Shown piece by piece: positions 52,945-61,792 of a stretch of DNA of 64,000 nt. The notes under the pieces were generated by a model. It saw only the letters and a list, made by a program, of their open reading frames with translations. It searched no databases and was not told the origin of the DNA. Numbering within the stretch: position 1 is the stretch's first letter; each line of letters starts with the position of its first letter. The stretch is from Niastella koreensis GR20-10 (GTDB lineage: Bacteria; Bacteroidota; Bacteroidia; Chitinophagales; Chitinophagaceae). A program made the position numbers and the translations under genes. The stretch spans positions 4,216,001 through 4,280,000 of the forward strand of contig NC_016609.1 of assembly GCF_000246855.1 (NCBI RefSeq). Reading direction: 5' to 3'.

Positions 52945-53304
52945 TTAAGAGGTCTCATGGAGAATATCCCAAGTATGAGCACCCCTATTCCAATGCTTTC
53001 GCTTAAACTGTTCCATTGCTGTCTGGAACTGTGCAAGTATTAAAACTGCATCGCTATTTGTAGGGGGTTTTTCTTCATCCAGTAAATCCAGAAATTCATT
53101 TGTAGGGTCATTAGCCAAAAGTGCCTTAATTTTTGTAAGTACCCGATTGACCATTTTAACCTTTGTTTCGTTCAACACTCCGTCTTGCTTCTTTTTTGAA
53201 AGCTCTTTAATTTCAATGAACAATGAGTCAAGGATGGGTTCAAGCATTTCGTATTGCAGAACCTCTTCTTGTCGTATTTTCGATTTGTTTACTTGTTTGC
53301 TCAT
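52945..53304 (-). CDS. Small paralogous protein B of a putative nuclease system
   Basis: 119 residues, helical, charged. Clear paralogue of the next gene: LDSLFIEIKELSKKKQDGVLNETKVKMVNRVL and EEKPPTNSDAVLILAQFQTAMEQF align with its counterpart. Start overlaps the stop of 53301-53684 by four bases (ATGA), so it is translationally coupled. No known domain. Confidence 0.72.
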   Translation of the reverse strand: MSKQVNKSKIRQEEVLQYEMLEPILDSLFIEIKELSKKKQDGVLNETKVKMVNRVLTKIKALLANDPTNEFLDLLDEEKPPTNSDAVLILAQFQTAMEQFKRKHWNRGAHTWDILHETS

Positions 53305-53684
53305 TTCAGTTGTATTTTTTTCGGGGGTGCAGTTCTTATTTTAGTTAATCCTTCTTCTCCCTTCCAATACCATCCTCCAATTCCAGCAGAAATATTATCT
53401 GCTCGTAATTTTTCAAGACAACTTAAATATTGACCTAAAATCATTGTTACATCGCTATTCGTCGGTACATCATCTTCGTTAAATGCCTCAAAATCGTGAA
53501 AAGGTTTATAGTCATCACCTAAAATTTTATTGGCTATGGATATTGAACTATTAACAAATTTCAATTTAAATTTATTAAGCGCATCATTATTAGATTTTTT
53601 TGCCAGTGCGCTAATTTCCTCGTGCAGACTTTCTAATTGCACTTGTATTTTTTCAAATTCGCTGATTTCATCTTCTGTCATCAT
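53301..53684 (-). CDS. Small paralogous protein A of a putative nuclease system
   Basis: 127 residues. Shares the (E)xxPTNSDxxxILxQ motif (EDDVPTNSDVTMILGQYLSCLEKL) and LESLHEEISALAKKSNNDALNKFKLKFVNSS with the neighbour at 52945. The pair probably forms a heterodimer. It lies nine bases after the nuclease-like gene, in one operon of three. Function unknown; a regulatory, adaptor or antitoxin role is conceivable. Confidence 0.72.
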   Translation of the reverse strand: MMTEDEISEFEKIQVQLESLHEEISALAKKSNNDALNKFKLKFVNSSISIANKILGDDYKPFHDFEAFNEDDVPTNSDVTMILGQYLSCLEKLRADNISAGIGGWYWKGEEGLTKIRTAPPKKIQLK

Positions 53685-53693
53685 ATTTCCTTT

Positions 53694-55064
53694 TTAAGAT
53701 GGGAGTAGTCTAGTAAATTCAACAAACTTGCCTTTTACTATTTCAATAGGAAGTCTTTGTTTGCTATCAAAAACCTCCGTCATTAGTTGTAGATCAGTAT
53801 CGTCCATAATAATTATACATTTTCTATGGGCTGACCATAAATCTATAGTATTTTTGATAACTTTTCTTGGTGGCCTTTTTCTTGTAAATATAACACCAAA
53901 CCTCCCGAAGTTTTCAGTCAAATACCTACTTAATTGATTTATGTGTTCAGTTTCTACCTCTTCAACGTTTTTAAGCTCAAAGACTAGTTGCCGACTATCA
54001 TACTTATCATATAAAAGAGTTGTGAACTCGTGAGACTTATTATTATAAAAAATTAGGTCGCGAATATGAACCCCACTATCAGTCCTACTTTGCTCTTTAG
54101 CAAAATCTAAATGTGGATACAACATTGACGCCAAAAGCTGAACCATTAAATCTTCATATTTCTTATCTGCATTATCTTTCTTTCCGGTAGGCAAGTTTAA
54201 AATAGATGAAGTCTTTCTCTTGGCTGATAAAACTGGAATTTGAGTAAAGAGTGGATCGTATTTACAATTGGAAATATCTCGTTCTTTGTTAGAAGTGTAC
54301 GCTAAAACTTGTCCATAGTTCTGTCTGTTATAATCAAGTATTTTTGATCTTGTAAGCCTATTTGCTTCAACCTTTTCTATATCTTTAATATAGTAATTGT
54401 CAAAATAATCATCATAGTTTATCCAAGGTACATATCTCAACCATCGTTTAGGTGTAAATATTATTGGAGCTTTGTTTTCAGGATTAACTGGCAAATAAAC
54501 GCTTTCAGAAACAATCTTTTGCTTCTTATAATCATATACCTGTATATCTACTTTTTCGATCGGAATCTTAAATTTCTCGCTTTGTTGTATTGTAAAATCA
54601 ATCAGAAATGACTTTATTAGAGAACTTGTAATATCACTTATTCTATCTTTTGAAATTCCATCAATAAGCAATTGTATTTCTTCAAAGTGACTAAATCCAT
54701 GAGCTTTTATCTGTGGTATATTTTTGAATGTATTTAGTATTTCATTGGCAATTTTCTCGCCAACTTTCTTACCTACCCTCGTGCCAGAGTTGCCTAAACC
54801 AACTTCTTTGCATTCAGTCAACTCAATAAGCATTTTTACTGCTTCTGGTTCATTGCCTTTTAAGAATAGACCTCCCAAGTGATTGAATGATGAAATAACA
54901 GAAGTGTGTAATGCATTATCCTGCATAGCAGGACTCTTCCATAACAAAAACGGGTCAACATATAGAGGAATATCTTCATCCAAAAATGGAATGGCAAAAT
55001 CAATCTCTTCTTGGAGAAGAGGAATATTATAATAATCGTTTAAACGTGGGCGAATGATGGTCAT
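53694..55064 (-). CDS. Predicted PD-(D/E)XK nuclease
   Basis: 456 residues. N-terminal 320 residues are an unrecognised domain starting MTIIRPRLNDYYNIPLLQEE, with EEIDFAIPFLDEDIPLYVDPFLLWKSP. The C-terminal part has the core of a restriction-fold nuclease: GVHIRDLIFYNNKS (Asp), then SRQLVFELKNVEEVETEHINQL (Glu-x-Lys), then a strand FGVIFTRKRPPRK. First gene of an operon with two small paralogues. Cargo position within a conjugative element and nuclease fold suggest an anti-phage or anti-plasmid system. Confidence 0.72.
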   Translation of the reverse strand: MTIIRPRLNDYYNIPLLQEEIDFAIPFLDEDIPLYVDPFLLWKSPAMQDNALHTSVISSFNHLGGLFLKGNEPEAVKMLIELTECKEVGLGNSGTRVGKKVGEKIANEILNTFKNIPQIKAHGFSHFEEIQLLIDGISKDRISDITSSLIKSFLIDFTIQQSEKFKIPIEKVDIQVYDYKKQKIVSESVYLPVNPENKAPIIFTPKRWLRYVPWINYDDYFDNYYIKDIEKVEANRLTRSKILDYNRQNYGQVLAYTSNKERDISNCKYDPLFTQIPVLSAKRKTSSILNLPTGKKDNADKKYEDLMVQLLASMLYPHLDFAKEQSRTDSGVHIRDLIFYNNKSHEFTTLLYDKYDSRQLVFELKNVEEVETEHINQLSRYLTENFGRFGVIFTRKRPPRKVIKNTIDLWSAHRKCIIIMDDTDLQLMTEVFDSKQRLPIEIVKGKFVEFTRLLPS

Positions 55065-55097
55065 TGTAGCTATGGGTTACTGGCAATTTCGAATATA

Positions 55098-55137
55098 TAA
55101 CATTTTAATATGATTCACTAATCATATTAAAATGTTA
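55098..55137. promoter_or_regulatory. Perfect 17-bp AT-rich inverted repeat
   Basis: TAACATTTTAATATGAT and its exact complement separated by TCACTA. It lies 34 bases upstream of the nuclease start and 34 bases past the end of the GNAT-like gene, both on the minus strand. It may be an operator of the nuclease operon or an AT-rich terminator; there is no GC stem. Confidence 0.65.
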
Positions 55138-55171
55138 CGCTCCATCGTAAATTAAAAGATGAAGGCCATCT

Positions 55172-55603
55172 TTATATTCTTCGCCGATGGTTGAGAACCC
55201 GAACTTTTTTTAAAATGTGGATCATCTCAGGTTTTTTAGTAGTAGCAAAAATATTTTCCTTAGCGACTTTAGGCATCAAGTGAGAAAGAAGATTTTGGCA
55301 TAGTTTATTACCTTCATATTCTTTTCGCGTAACAATATAACCAAGCTCCAATCGATACATATTTAAAAGCTTGTCAACCTTTGCATCGGTAAATACACCC
55401 TCTCTATAACTATTGACTGGGTTTTTGATTGTTGCTGTACATGCAATAACATCCTGGTCAAAGGTTATGCTAATCAGTGCCGCTCTTGGAATGCCTCTTT
55501 CGACAAAATGTCTATCAACTTGTGACCCGGATGCAATGAAATCGATTAATTGGGTTTTTAATCCGGCAGGTATGTTTTTGGGTTGTTCTATAGATGTTTT
55601 CAT
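55172..55603 (-). CDS. GNAT-like N-acetyltransferase
   Basis: 143 residues. The middle LELGYIVTRKEYEGNKLCQNLLSHLMPKV is a GNAT motif A (beta strand, V-T, then a Q/R-x-x-G/N-x-x-like acetyl-CoA loop), weaker than usual because the glycine pair is replaced. N-terminus has ISITFDQDVIACTATIKNP. The C-terminus is short after IHILKKVRVLN. Substrate unknown. Alone on the minus strand. Confidence 0.6.
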   Translation of the reverse strand: MKTSIEQPKNIPAGLKTQLIDFIASGSQVDRHFVERGIPRAALISITFDQDVIACTATIKNPVNSYREGVFTDAKVDKLLNMYRLELGYIVTRKEYEGNKLCQNLLSHLMPKVAKENIFATTKKPEMIHILKKVRVLNHRRRI

Positions 55604-55736
55604 GATGTATGGCCTGCCTAAATCTAATAAATATTATCCGATTTCACCAAATGTTGGAAAAATATGATTTCAGTTGAATTTGGTCTCTTAAATAGCATAT
55701 AGAAGCCTTTACCCAACTAATATGGAGATTTAAACG

Positions 55737-55973
55737 ATGCTTTTAACTCCTTCAGAAATTTACCAGCTTACAGGAAAGAAAAGACGCCCTGCCCAGGTTA
55801 AAGTTTTAAGGTTTATGGGAATAGAGCATCGGGTACGTCCTGACGCTTCTCTGATCATTTCTCGTGATCATGTGAGGAAATTACTTGACGGTGATTCCGT
55901 AAATATGAGATTCTCTAAGAGAATTGAGCCCAATTGGAGTGCTATGGATGCCAAGACCTCGAAAGGCCGTTAA
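55737..55973 (+). CDS. DUF4224 protein, possible excisionase-like partner
   Basis: 78 residues. Begins MLLTPSEIYQLTGKKRRPAQVKVLRFMGIEHRVRPD, the DUF4224 pattern, which is found directly before tyrosine integrases of proteobacterial prophages and islands. It likely helps recombination directionality by binding att DNA (inference). Overlaps the integrase gene by 26 bases. Confidence 0.85.
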   Translation: MLLTPSEIYQLTGKKRRPAQVKVLRFMGIEHRVRPDASLIISRDHVRKLLDGDSVNMRFSKRIEPNWSAMDAKTSKGR

Positions 55974-57039
55974 TCAAGGTTTGCCTGCTCGCTGGACTTT
56001 TCAGCATGGCGCTTATTACTATCAAGTCCCACCTGGATCAGAATTTCTTTGGGATGAAAAAAAATATTTTCGGCTGGGTGATACTTTGCCTGCTGCTTAT
56101 AAAGTTTGGTCTGAAAGATTAGGTTCATCTGATAAGGTAAATAATATAGGGCAATTATTGGACAAATATGCATTAGAGATAATTCCACAAAAGGCTGTAG
56201 CTTCTCACAATCGAGAAAACAGGGACGTAAAGCAGTTAAAATTGGTGTTTGGATCAATGAGACTCACCGCACTACAGCCAAGCCATATCTATAGCTATGT
56301 TGAAAGACGTAGTAAAAAAATGATCAACGAAAACGGAAAAGCCATTGGTGGCCTGTCTGCGGCAAAGCATGAAGTAAATACTTTGTCTCACGCATTTTCA
56401 AAAGCTGTTGAATGGGGAATAATCGCACGCCATCCTTTCAAAGGGCAAACACGTATTAAAAATGCGCCCCCTCGTACAAGATATATTGAAGATTGGGAAA
56501 TCATTGAATGCCTATCTTTAAAAAACGCTCGAAAAAAAGGAAGCATTAAAGCAATCCAAGCATATATCCGTATAAAGTTACTTACGGGCCTTTCTCAAAG
56601 TGATTTATTGAGACTTCAACCTGCACGTCATATCAAAGATGACGGGGTACACTCTATGCGCCATAAGACGGAAAATAGGATAGGCAAACAAACTATTTAT
56701 GAGTGGACGCCGGAATTACGTACTGCTGTGAAAGATGCTCTTGAAGCTCGCCCAGTAAACATTGCTCCCTTTTTGTTCTGCAACAAACTTGGGAAATGTT
56801 ATATCGACGAGGAAACAGGTGATCTATCAGGATGGAACTCGATGTGGCAACGTTTCATGGAACGTGTCTTGTCTGAAACAAAAGTTGAAGAACGTTTCAC
56901 TGAACACGATCTACGTGCGAAGTGCGCAAGCGATGCCCTTTCACTTGAACATGCAAGAGCATTGTTGTCACATGTTGATACTCGCACGACAAATAAAATC
57001 TACCGCCGTAAACCTGAACGTGTACGACCAATTCGTTGA
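55948..57039 (+). CDS. int: Second tyrosine integrase, proteobacterial type
   Basis: 363 residues from ATG 55948 (MPRPRKAVNQGLPARWTFQHGAYYYQVPP), the usual start of this family. Catalytic domain from about 190: the box I region is LLTGLSQSDLLRLQ, where many relatives have Arg after TGL; the His-x-x-Arg box is TEHDLRAKCAS; the nucleophile Tyr is in TRTTNKIYRRK. The box I change could mean weak or lost activity. It is coupled to DUF4224 and followed after 68 bases by a tRNA-Met 3' half. Very different from the Bacteroidota integrase at 45985. Confidence 0.9.
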   Translation: MPRPRKAVNQGLPARWTFQHGAYYYQVPPGSEFLWDEKKYFRLGDTLPAAYKVWSERLGSSDKVNNIGQLLDKYALEIIPQKAVASHNRENRDVKQLKLVFGSMRLTALQPSHIYSYVERRSKKMINENGKAIGGLSAAKHEVNTLSHAFSKAVEWGIIARHPFKGQTRIKNAPPRTRYIEDWEIIECLSLKNARKKGSIKAIQAYIRIKLLTGLSQSDLLRLQPARHIKDDGVHSMRHKTENRIGKQTIYEWTPELRTAVKDALEARPVNIAPFLFCNKLGKCYIDEETGDLSGWNSMWQRFMERVLSETKVEERFTEHDLRAKCASDALSLEHARALLSHVDTRTTNKIYRRKPERVRPIR

Positions 57040-57107
57040 ATTGAATAATACAGTTGCACTTTTATAATACAGATTACCATATCATATGTATCTAACTGAT
57101 TGAAAAA

Positions 57108-57153
57108 TGGTGGCTCGGGCGTGATTTGAACACGCGACCAAGGGATTATGATA
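57108..57153 (-). pseudogene. tRNA-Met(CAT) 3' half with encoded CCA, attP-like
   Basis: On the minus strand: anticodon loop TCATAAT, CCCTTGG, T-arm GCGTGTTCAAATCACGC, acceptor strand CCGAGCCA and encoded CCA. The 5' half is absent. It lies just past the second integrase, the standard place of the attP identity segment. The encoded CCA contrasts with the tRNA-Leu scar at 45790, which has none, and points to a proteobacterial target tRNA. Confidence 0.75.
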
Positions 57154-57298
57154 CGCCAAGCCTATTATCATTTTTTTCTTATTTATCAATAATTAAACTA
57201 CCCTCATTTGTATTATAAACTCTATCAAACAAAAAAGTTAAGCAACTGAATTAATTCAAACTTCATTGTAGCAATAATACAGTTTTGGGGCACATTGA

Positions 57299-60013
57299 AT
57301 GATCCGTATGATCCAATGCCAATCGGCTGAGCAAGCTAAGGACTATCATAAAGATGAACTTTCTCAGTCGGACTATTACACCAGTGACCAGGAATTAAGG
57401 GGTTCCTTTCATGGAAAAATAGCCATGCGATTGGGTGTTTCAGGTAACGCCACCAAAGAGGCTTTTAATAGTCTTTCTGACAATCTGCATCCCCTTACTG
57501 GATCACCTCTGACGCCCCGCAACGTCGGCAATCGTATTGTAGGATACGATATCAATTTTCATTGCCCCAAATCGGTTTCTGTACTGCATGTCCTGTCTAA
57601 AGACGATCACATTTTGCAGGCTTTCCAACAAAGCGTTCATGATACAATGTTGGACATTGAAGCCGATGGGAAAACCCGAGTTCGTAAAAACGGCAAGGAT
57701 GAAAATCGCCAAACCAGGGAATTGATTTGGGCTGAGTTTATCCATCAGACCGCGCGCCCTACAAGGGATGCACAACCCGACCCGCATCTACATTGCCATT
57801 GCTTCACCTTCAATGTCACTTGGGATAAATTGGAAAAGCAGTACAAGGCCGGGCAATTCCGAGATATCAAACGCGATATGCCGTATTATCAGGCCCGGTT
57901 TCATAAGCGGCTGGCTGATAATCTTATCGCTTGGGGCTATCGGATACGACGTACAAAAACTTCCTTTGAGATAGTCGGCGTTCCCGATGCCGTTATTACC
58001 CTGCTCTCTAAACGTACTAACGAAATCGGGCAAATCGCCAAAGAAAAAGGTATTACCAATGCCAAGGCATTAGACCAGTTAGGGGTCAAAACGCGGGTGA
58101 AAAAGAAAAAGGGTTTGAAGATGGCTGACCTTAAAAAAGATTGGCGACGACAAATCCTTGCATTAGGCATGTCCGATGGCAAACAAGGTGGTGGAAATCC
58201 CATTCGCTATGCCCCGGACACACCGCCTACTATTGTGCCTAGTGAATGCGTTGATCACGCCTTAAAGCACCGTTTTGAGCGGGCCTCTGTTATTCATGAT
58301 CGCCGTATCCTTGAAACGGCTTATCGCCATGCCCTCGGTTATTCCGGCGCAACGGTCGGCCAAATTACCAATGCTTTCAGAAATAATAAGGAGCTTATTT
58401 CCGTGAAGGAAGGTTGCCGCCTGCTTTGTACGACAAAAGAGATATTGGCCCAAGAACAGCGTATGGTCGGCCTTGCCAGGACGGGTAAAGGACGGTTTAC
58501 CCCTCTCTATAATTCGTCGCCTGCTCTTACTCTTCAGGGCGAACAAGCCGATGCGGTAATCCATGTGCTGACAACCTCGGATCAGATATCAATTATCCGA
58601 GGCCGCGCTGGTACAGGTAAAACTATGCTTATGAAGGAAGCTGTTGCCAAAATCGAAGCGGCAGGCAAGAAAGTGTTTGTTGTAGCCCCTACAGCGCAGG
58701 CTTCGAGGAGTGTTCTAAAGGATGAAGGCTTTGCCGATGCCGAAACGGTCGCAAAACTTCTTTGTGATCCTACTTTGCAACAACGCCTGAGCGGTCAAGT
58801 CTTATGGGTAGATGAAGCGGGATTATTGGGAACAAAAGACATGACTGCTTTGCTGGAACTGGTATCCAAACACAAAGCTCGTCTTATCCTCAGCGGCGAT
58901 ACACGACAACATGCCAGCGTTGTACGGGGAGATGCGTTGCGCATTCTCAACAAAGTGGCGGGGATCATACCCGCTGAGGTAAACAAGATTTATCGTCAAC
59001 GGGATACTAACTATCGCCAGTCAGTAGATGACTTATCGCAAGGTAATATTAAGACTGCTTTTGCGGGATTTGATCGTATGGGTGCTATTAAGACTACCAA
59101 TCCTGGTTATATCGGACTGGTCAGTGATTACATGGCCGCTCTCAATAAAGGCAAAACAGTACTCGCCATATCGCCGACTCATGCACAAGGCGAAGCCGTT
59201 ACTTCAGCTATCCGCTCTGCTTTACGCAAAGCAGGGAAATTAGACAAAAAGGAAATTACTCTTTCCAGGCTGGTTAGCCTCAATCTGACGGACGCAGAAA
59301 AAGCTGATTGTCGCTCATATCAACAAGGACAAGTAGTTCGGTTTAATCAAAACCGTCCTGGTATTGTTCGTGGTTCGGCCTGGTTAGTTAGCGAAGTTTC
59401 GTTTCAAGGAGTACACATTAAAAATGTAAATAAAGAAACGTTGTTCCTGCCAATGGACAAAACTCAAGATTTTGACGTGTATCATAAGGCTGACATCAAT
59501 CTGTCTAAAGGAGATGCGATAACTATTACGCGCAATGGTTTCGACGAAAAGAATAACCGACTAAACAACGGGCAAATTTTGGAAGTCGTTGGCTTTGCGA
59601 AAGGAAGAATTTTAGCTCGCAACCCAATTAGTAAGACTAAATACGTCTTACAGGATGACTTCGGGCACTTGGCCCATGCTTATTGCGTCACGTCTCATGC
59701 CTCTCAAGGCAAAACCGTGGATGAAGTCTTTATTGCTCAGCCTGCGGCCACCTTCCTGGCTACTGATATGAAGCAATTCTATGTATCGGTTTCAAGGGCA
59801 CGTGACCAAGTACATATTTATACGGATGATAAAGAAGCCCTGCTCGATCATGTTTCTTCGTCGGGCGATCGGCAAAGCGCCACTGAACTTGTAAGCCCCA
59901 TACAGTCTATTGCCAGAAAACGACGCAATCAATCTGTTATCATTAAACCAATCGTTACGTCCGTTCCTCAACAATTTGTAAGGTTACATGCTCCAAAGCT
60001 CTCTATTCAATGA
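57299..60013 (+). CDS. MOBF relaxase-helicase (TrwC/TraA-like)
   Basis: 904 residues. Relaxase domain 1-290: N-terminal Tyr residues in QSDYYTSDQELRGSFHGKIA, and the three-His metal motif DPHLHCHCF (His162, His164, His166). RecD-like helicase domain from about 410: Walker A GRAGTGKT near 434, then FVVAPTAQASRSVL, LWVDEAGLLG near 503 and LSGDTRQHASVVRGD; the C-terminal helicase part has VTSHASQGKTVDEVF and FYVSVSRARDQVHIYTDD. Full-length in essentials. The presence of both MOBP and MOBF relaxases in one element is unusual. Ends over the start of the next gene by 26 bases. Confidence 0.94.
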   Translation: MIRMIQCQSAEQAKDYHKDELSQSDYYTSDQELRGSFHGKIAMRLGVSGNATKEAFNSLSDNLHPLTGSPLTPRNVGNRIVGYDINFHCPKSVSVLHVLSKDDHILQAFQQSVHDTMLDIEADGKTRVRKNGKDENRQTRELIWAEFIHQTARPTRDAQPDPHLHCHCFTFNVTWDKLEKQYKAGQFRDIKRDMPYYQARFHKRLADNLIAWGYRIRRTKTSFEIVGVPDAVITLLSKRTNEIGQIAKEKGITNAKALDQLGVKTRVKKKKGLKMADLKKDWRRQILALGMSDGKQGGGNPIRYAPDTPPTIVPSECVDHALKHRFERASVIHDRRILETAYRHALGYSGATVGQITNAFRNNKELISVKEGCRLLCTTKEILAQEQRMVGLARTGKGRFTPLYNSSPALTLQGEQADAVIHVLTTSDQISIIRGRAGTGKTMLMKEAVAKIEAAGKKVFVVAPTAQASRSVLKDEGFADAETVAKLLCDPTLQQRLSGQVLWVDEAGLLGTKDMTALLELVSKHKARLILSGDTRQHASVVRGDALRILNKVAGIIPAEVNKIYRQRDTNYRQSVDDLSQGNIKTAFAGFDRMGAIKTTNPGYIGLVSDYMAALNKGKTVLAISPTHAQGEAVTSAIRSALRKAGKLDKKEITLSRLVSLNLTDAEKADCRSYQQGQVVRFNQNRPGIVRGSAWLVSEVSFQGVHIKNVNKETLFLPMDKTQDFDVYHKADINLSKGDAITITRNGFDEKNNRLNNGQILEVVGFAKGRILARNPISKTKYVLQDDFGHLAHAYCVTSHASQGKTVDEVFIAQPAATFLATDMKQFYVSVSRARDQVHIYTDDKEALLDHVSSSGDRQSATELVSPIQSIARKRRNQSVIIKPIVTSVPQQFVRLHAPKLSIQ

Positions 60014-60365
60014 CAAAATAAAGAAATTGAAAGATGGTGATCCCACAATCCAAAGGCCACAGCAAAACACTTTTTATGAACCGGATATTTCAGCAAGGAA
60101 ACTATGTTTGGTTTGGGAATCAGGCAGGGAATTGCAATTATATTATCGGGATTTGGTCGATGTCGATTTCGATCCCGACAAAGATTCTACCTCATTGATA
60201 CTGCAATTTTTAAATAAGAAAGTAATTTTAAAAGGGCAAGACTTGTATCAGCTTATTATTTTATTTCGTGCTGATGAACCATGTCTTATAGTTGTATCCA
60301 ACAAGCGGTACATAGTATTAAGTCAACAGCAACAATTTGTTGTAACAGATGTAATTATTGAATGA
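59988..60365 (+). CDS. Hypothetical protein coupled to the MOBF relaxase
   Basis: 125 residues, soluble. Strand-rich middle: KLCLVWESGRELQLYYRDLVDVDFDPDKDSTSLILQFLNKKVILKGQ. No recognised family. The 26-base overlap with the relaxase gene implies co-translation and a role in transfer or its control. Confidence 0.7.
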   Translation: MLQSSLFNDKIKKLKDGDPTIQRPQQNTFYEPDISARKLCLVWESGRELQLYYRDLVDVDFDPDKDSTSLILQFLNKKVILKGQDLYQLIILFRADEPCLIVVSNKRYIVLSQQQQFVVTDVIIE

Positions 60366-60389
60366 TAATTGGCGTTAACAAAATTATTA

Positions 60390-60414
60390 ACCAATAGAAG
60401 TCTACTTCTATTGA
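60390..60414. terminator. Hairpin at the end of convergent genes
   Basis: CAATAGAAGTCTACTTCTATTG is a near-perfect palindrome overlapping the 3' end of the minus-strand gene at 60408 and lying 25 bases past the stop of the plus-strand gene at 60365. It may terminate both. It is AT-rich and lacks a long T-run. Confidence 0.4.
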
Positions 60415-60710
60415 CGCCTTTTAGTGACACCCAATGTCAGCAACGTCAAACCTGTCGAAATTAACGATGCTCCTCCGCCTGTCTTTTGTGTGACTGACAT
60501 GTTTTCCAAACCATCTGCAAAATATTTTTGCACTGGAGAATATCCTTTATTCTTTTCTTGCGGTGATGTTATTAGGTTTCTTTGAGTATGAAATTGGTAT
60601 ATGCCCGCAGTGGCAAAGAATAAGCCTGTTGTTAATGCCAAGCAACCAGTCACGGTCAGCGAGTTTTTAAGAAAGGTTTGATATACATTAGATCGCATAT
60701 ACCCAAACAA
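60408..60710 (-). CDS. Small two-helix membrane protein
   Basis: 100 residues with two hydrophobic segments (about 16-38, VTGCLALTTGLFFATAGIY, and 78-94, GASLISTGLTLLTLGV) joined by a soluble loop. Ends KRRQ. No family recognised. Monocistronic on the minus strand between transfer genes. Confidence 0.6.
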   Translation of the reverse strand: MFGYMRSNVYQTFLKNSLTVTGCLALTTGLFFATAGIYQFHTQRNLITSPQEKNKGYSPVQKYFADGLENMSVTQKTGGGASLISTGLTLLTLGVTKRRQ

Positions 60711-60807
60711 TGTCCCATGTTACTTTAATTGATTAAAATCAAGCTTTGCTCAATATGACATAATTAAATAAAAATTACAATAGGTAATTACGTATTTTAG
60801 ATACAGT

Positions 60808-61725
60808 ATGGAGAATAATTCAAAAAAAATATTAACTTTTACTACAATTGTTGCCCTGATCGGACTTTATTCAGGGCTTATTGCAATAGCAAATTTCCAT
60901 TGTCACAAAACCTTTTATGGTGATTATTTTAATACTTCTAAAAAAGACAGCCTTGTAAAGCAGAAGAATCCCGACACATCTACAATGAGAACGGTTGTAA
61001 ATACAACTACTTCCAATTCTATTACAGACACTTTAAACAAAAAAGAGAATATACTCAGAACAGAAGAGAATATATCAACCAAAAAGACACAAAAGGACAC
61101 TGTTGATTATGAATTGTTTGACATTTCGCCAAGGTCAAATAACCAAGCAAATTCAGATGACGAAATCAACGTACAAATGTCGGAACCGCCTCCTTCTAAA
61201 GGCTTAGGCAAACTAGTTTTACGATCTTACTGCAACCATTGTTCTGGCACTTACGCAAATCTACGCATACTTCTTGAGGATAGCACAGAGAATGAAAATT
61301 CATCTATAGTCGCCAATTATGATAGCCTAAATAAAAGATATTCCACTTTCGTAAAAGATTTACTTCCTGGAAAGTATTTGATCGAACTTAACTATCATTT
61401 ATTGGGAAAGGATTTTTTTAATATCAATATTATAGAAGGAAAAACGGCATTATATAGGTTTAAAAAAATAAATCCATATGGTGAGAATAATAGTCAGATT
61501 GTCTTCTTTTCAAAAAACGCAACACGGAAATGGAATATAACAATTGATAAAAGACCCGAGCAAACAATTACTATCTATAAAAACAAAGGAACAAGCATTA
61601 TTGTATCATCAGGATGGCATGAATACAAAATAGGAAATCCTGAACAAAACGATTTGGATTTGAATAGTGAAAAGTTGAGCCTTTACTTACAAAAGGGTGA
61701 AAGGAAAGCGATTTATATAGATTAA
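60808..61725 (+). CDS. Membrane-anchored hypothetical protein
   Basis: 305 residues. One N-terminal membrane segment (8-30, ILTFTTIVALIGLYSGLIAI), then a Ser/Thr/Lys-rich linker to about residue 125, and a C-terminal domain with two similar beta units (LVLRSYCNHCSGTYANLRILLED, then KWNITIDKRPEQTITIYKNKG). The Cys-x-x-Cys could bind metal or form a disulfide. No known family. Has its own terminator. Could be an entry-exclusion or surface factor of the element (guess). Confidence 0.7.
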   Translation: MENNSKKILTFTTIVALIGLYSGLIAIANFHCHKTFYGDYFNTSKKDSLVKQKNPDTSTMRTVVNTTTSNSITDTLNKKENILRTEENISTKKTQKDTVDYELFDISPRSNNQANSDDEINVQMSEPPPSKGLGKLVLRSYCNHCSGTYANLRILLEDSTENENSSIVANYDSLNKRYSTFVKDLLPGKYLIELNYHLLGKDFFNINIIEGKTALYRFKKINPYGENNSQIVFFSKNATRKWNITIDKRPEQTITIYKNKGTSIIVSSGWHEYKIGNPEQNDLDLNSEKLSLYLQKGERKAIYID

Positions 61726-61752
61726 CACAACTAATACTATCATTGAAAAATA

Positions 61753-61784
61753 AAAAAGCGCCTTTCCGAGGCGCTTTTTTTAAA
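61753..61784 (+). terminator. Rho-independent terminator
   Basis: AAAAAAGCGCCTTTCCGAGGCGCTTTTTTT: a GC-rich stem with A and T tracts on both sides, usable in both directions, between the convergent genes ending at 61725 and 61793. Confidence 0.85.
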
Positions 61785-61792
61785 GGATAATT

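Noticed and set aside
57108..57153. Functional tRNA-Met gene
   Set aside because: The 5' acceptor strand, D-arm and the 5' half of the anticodon stem are missing, so it cannot make a tRNA.
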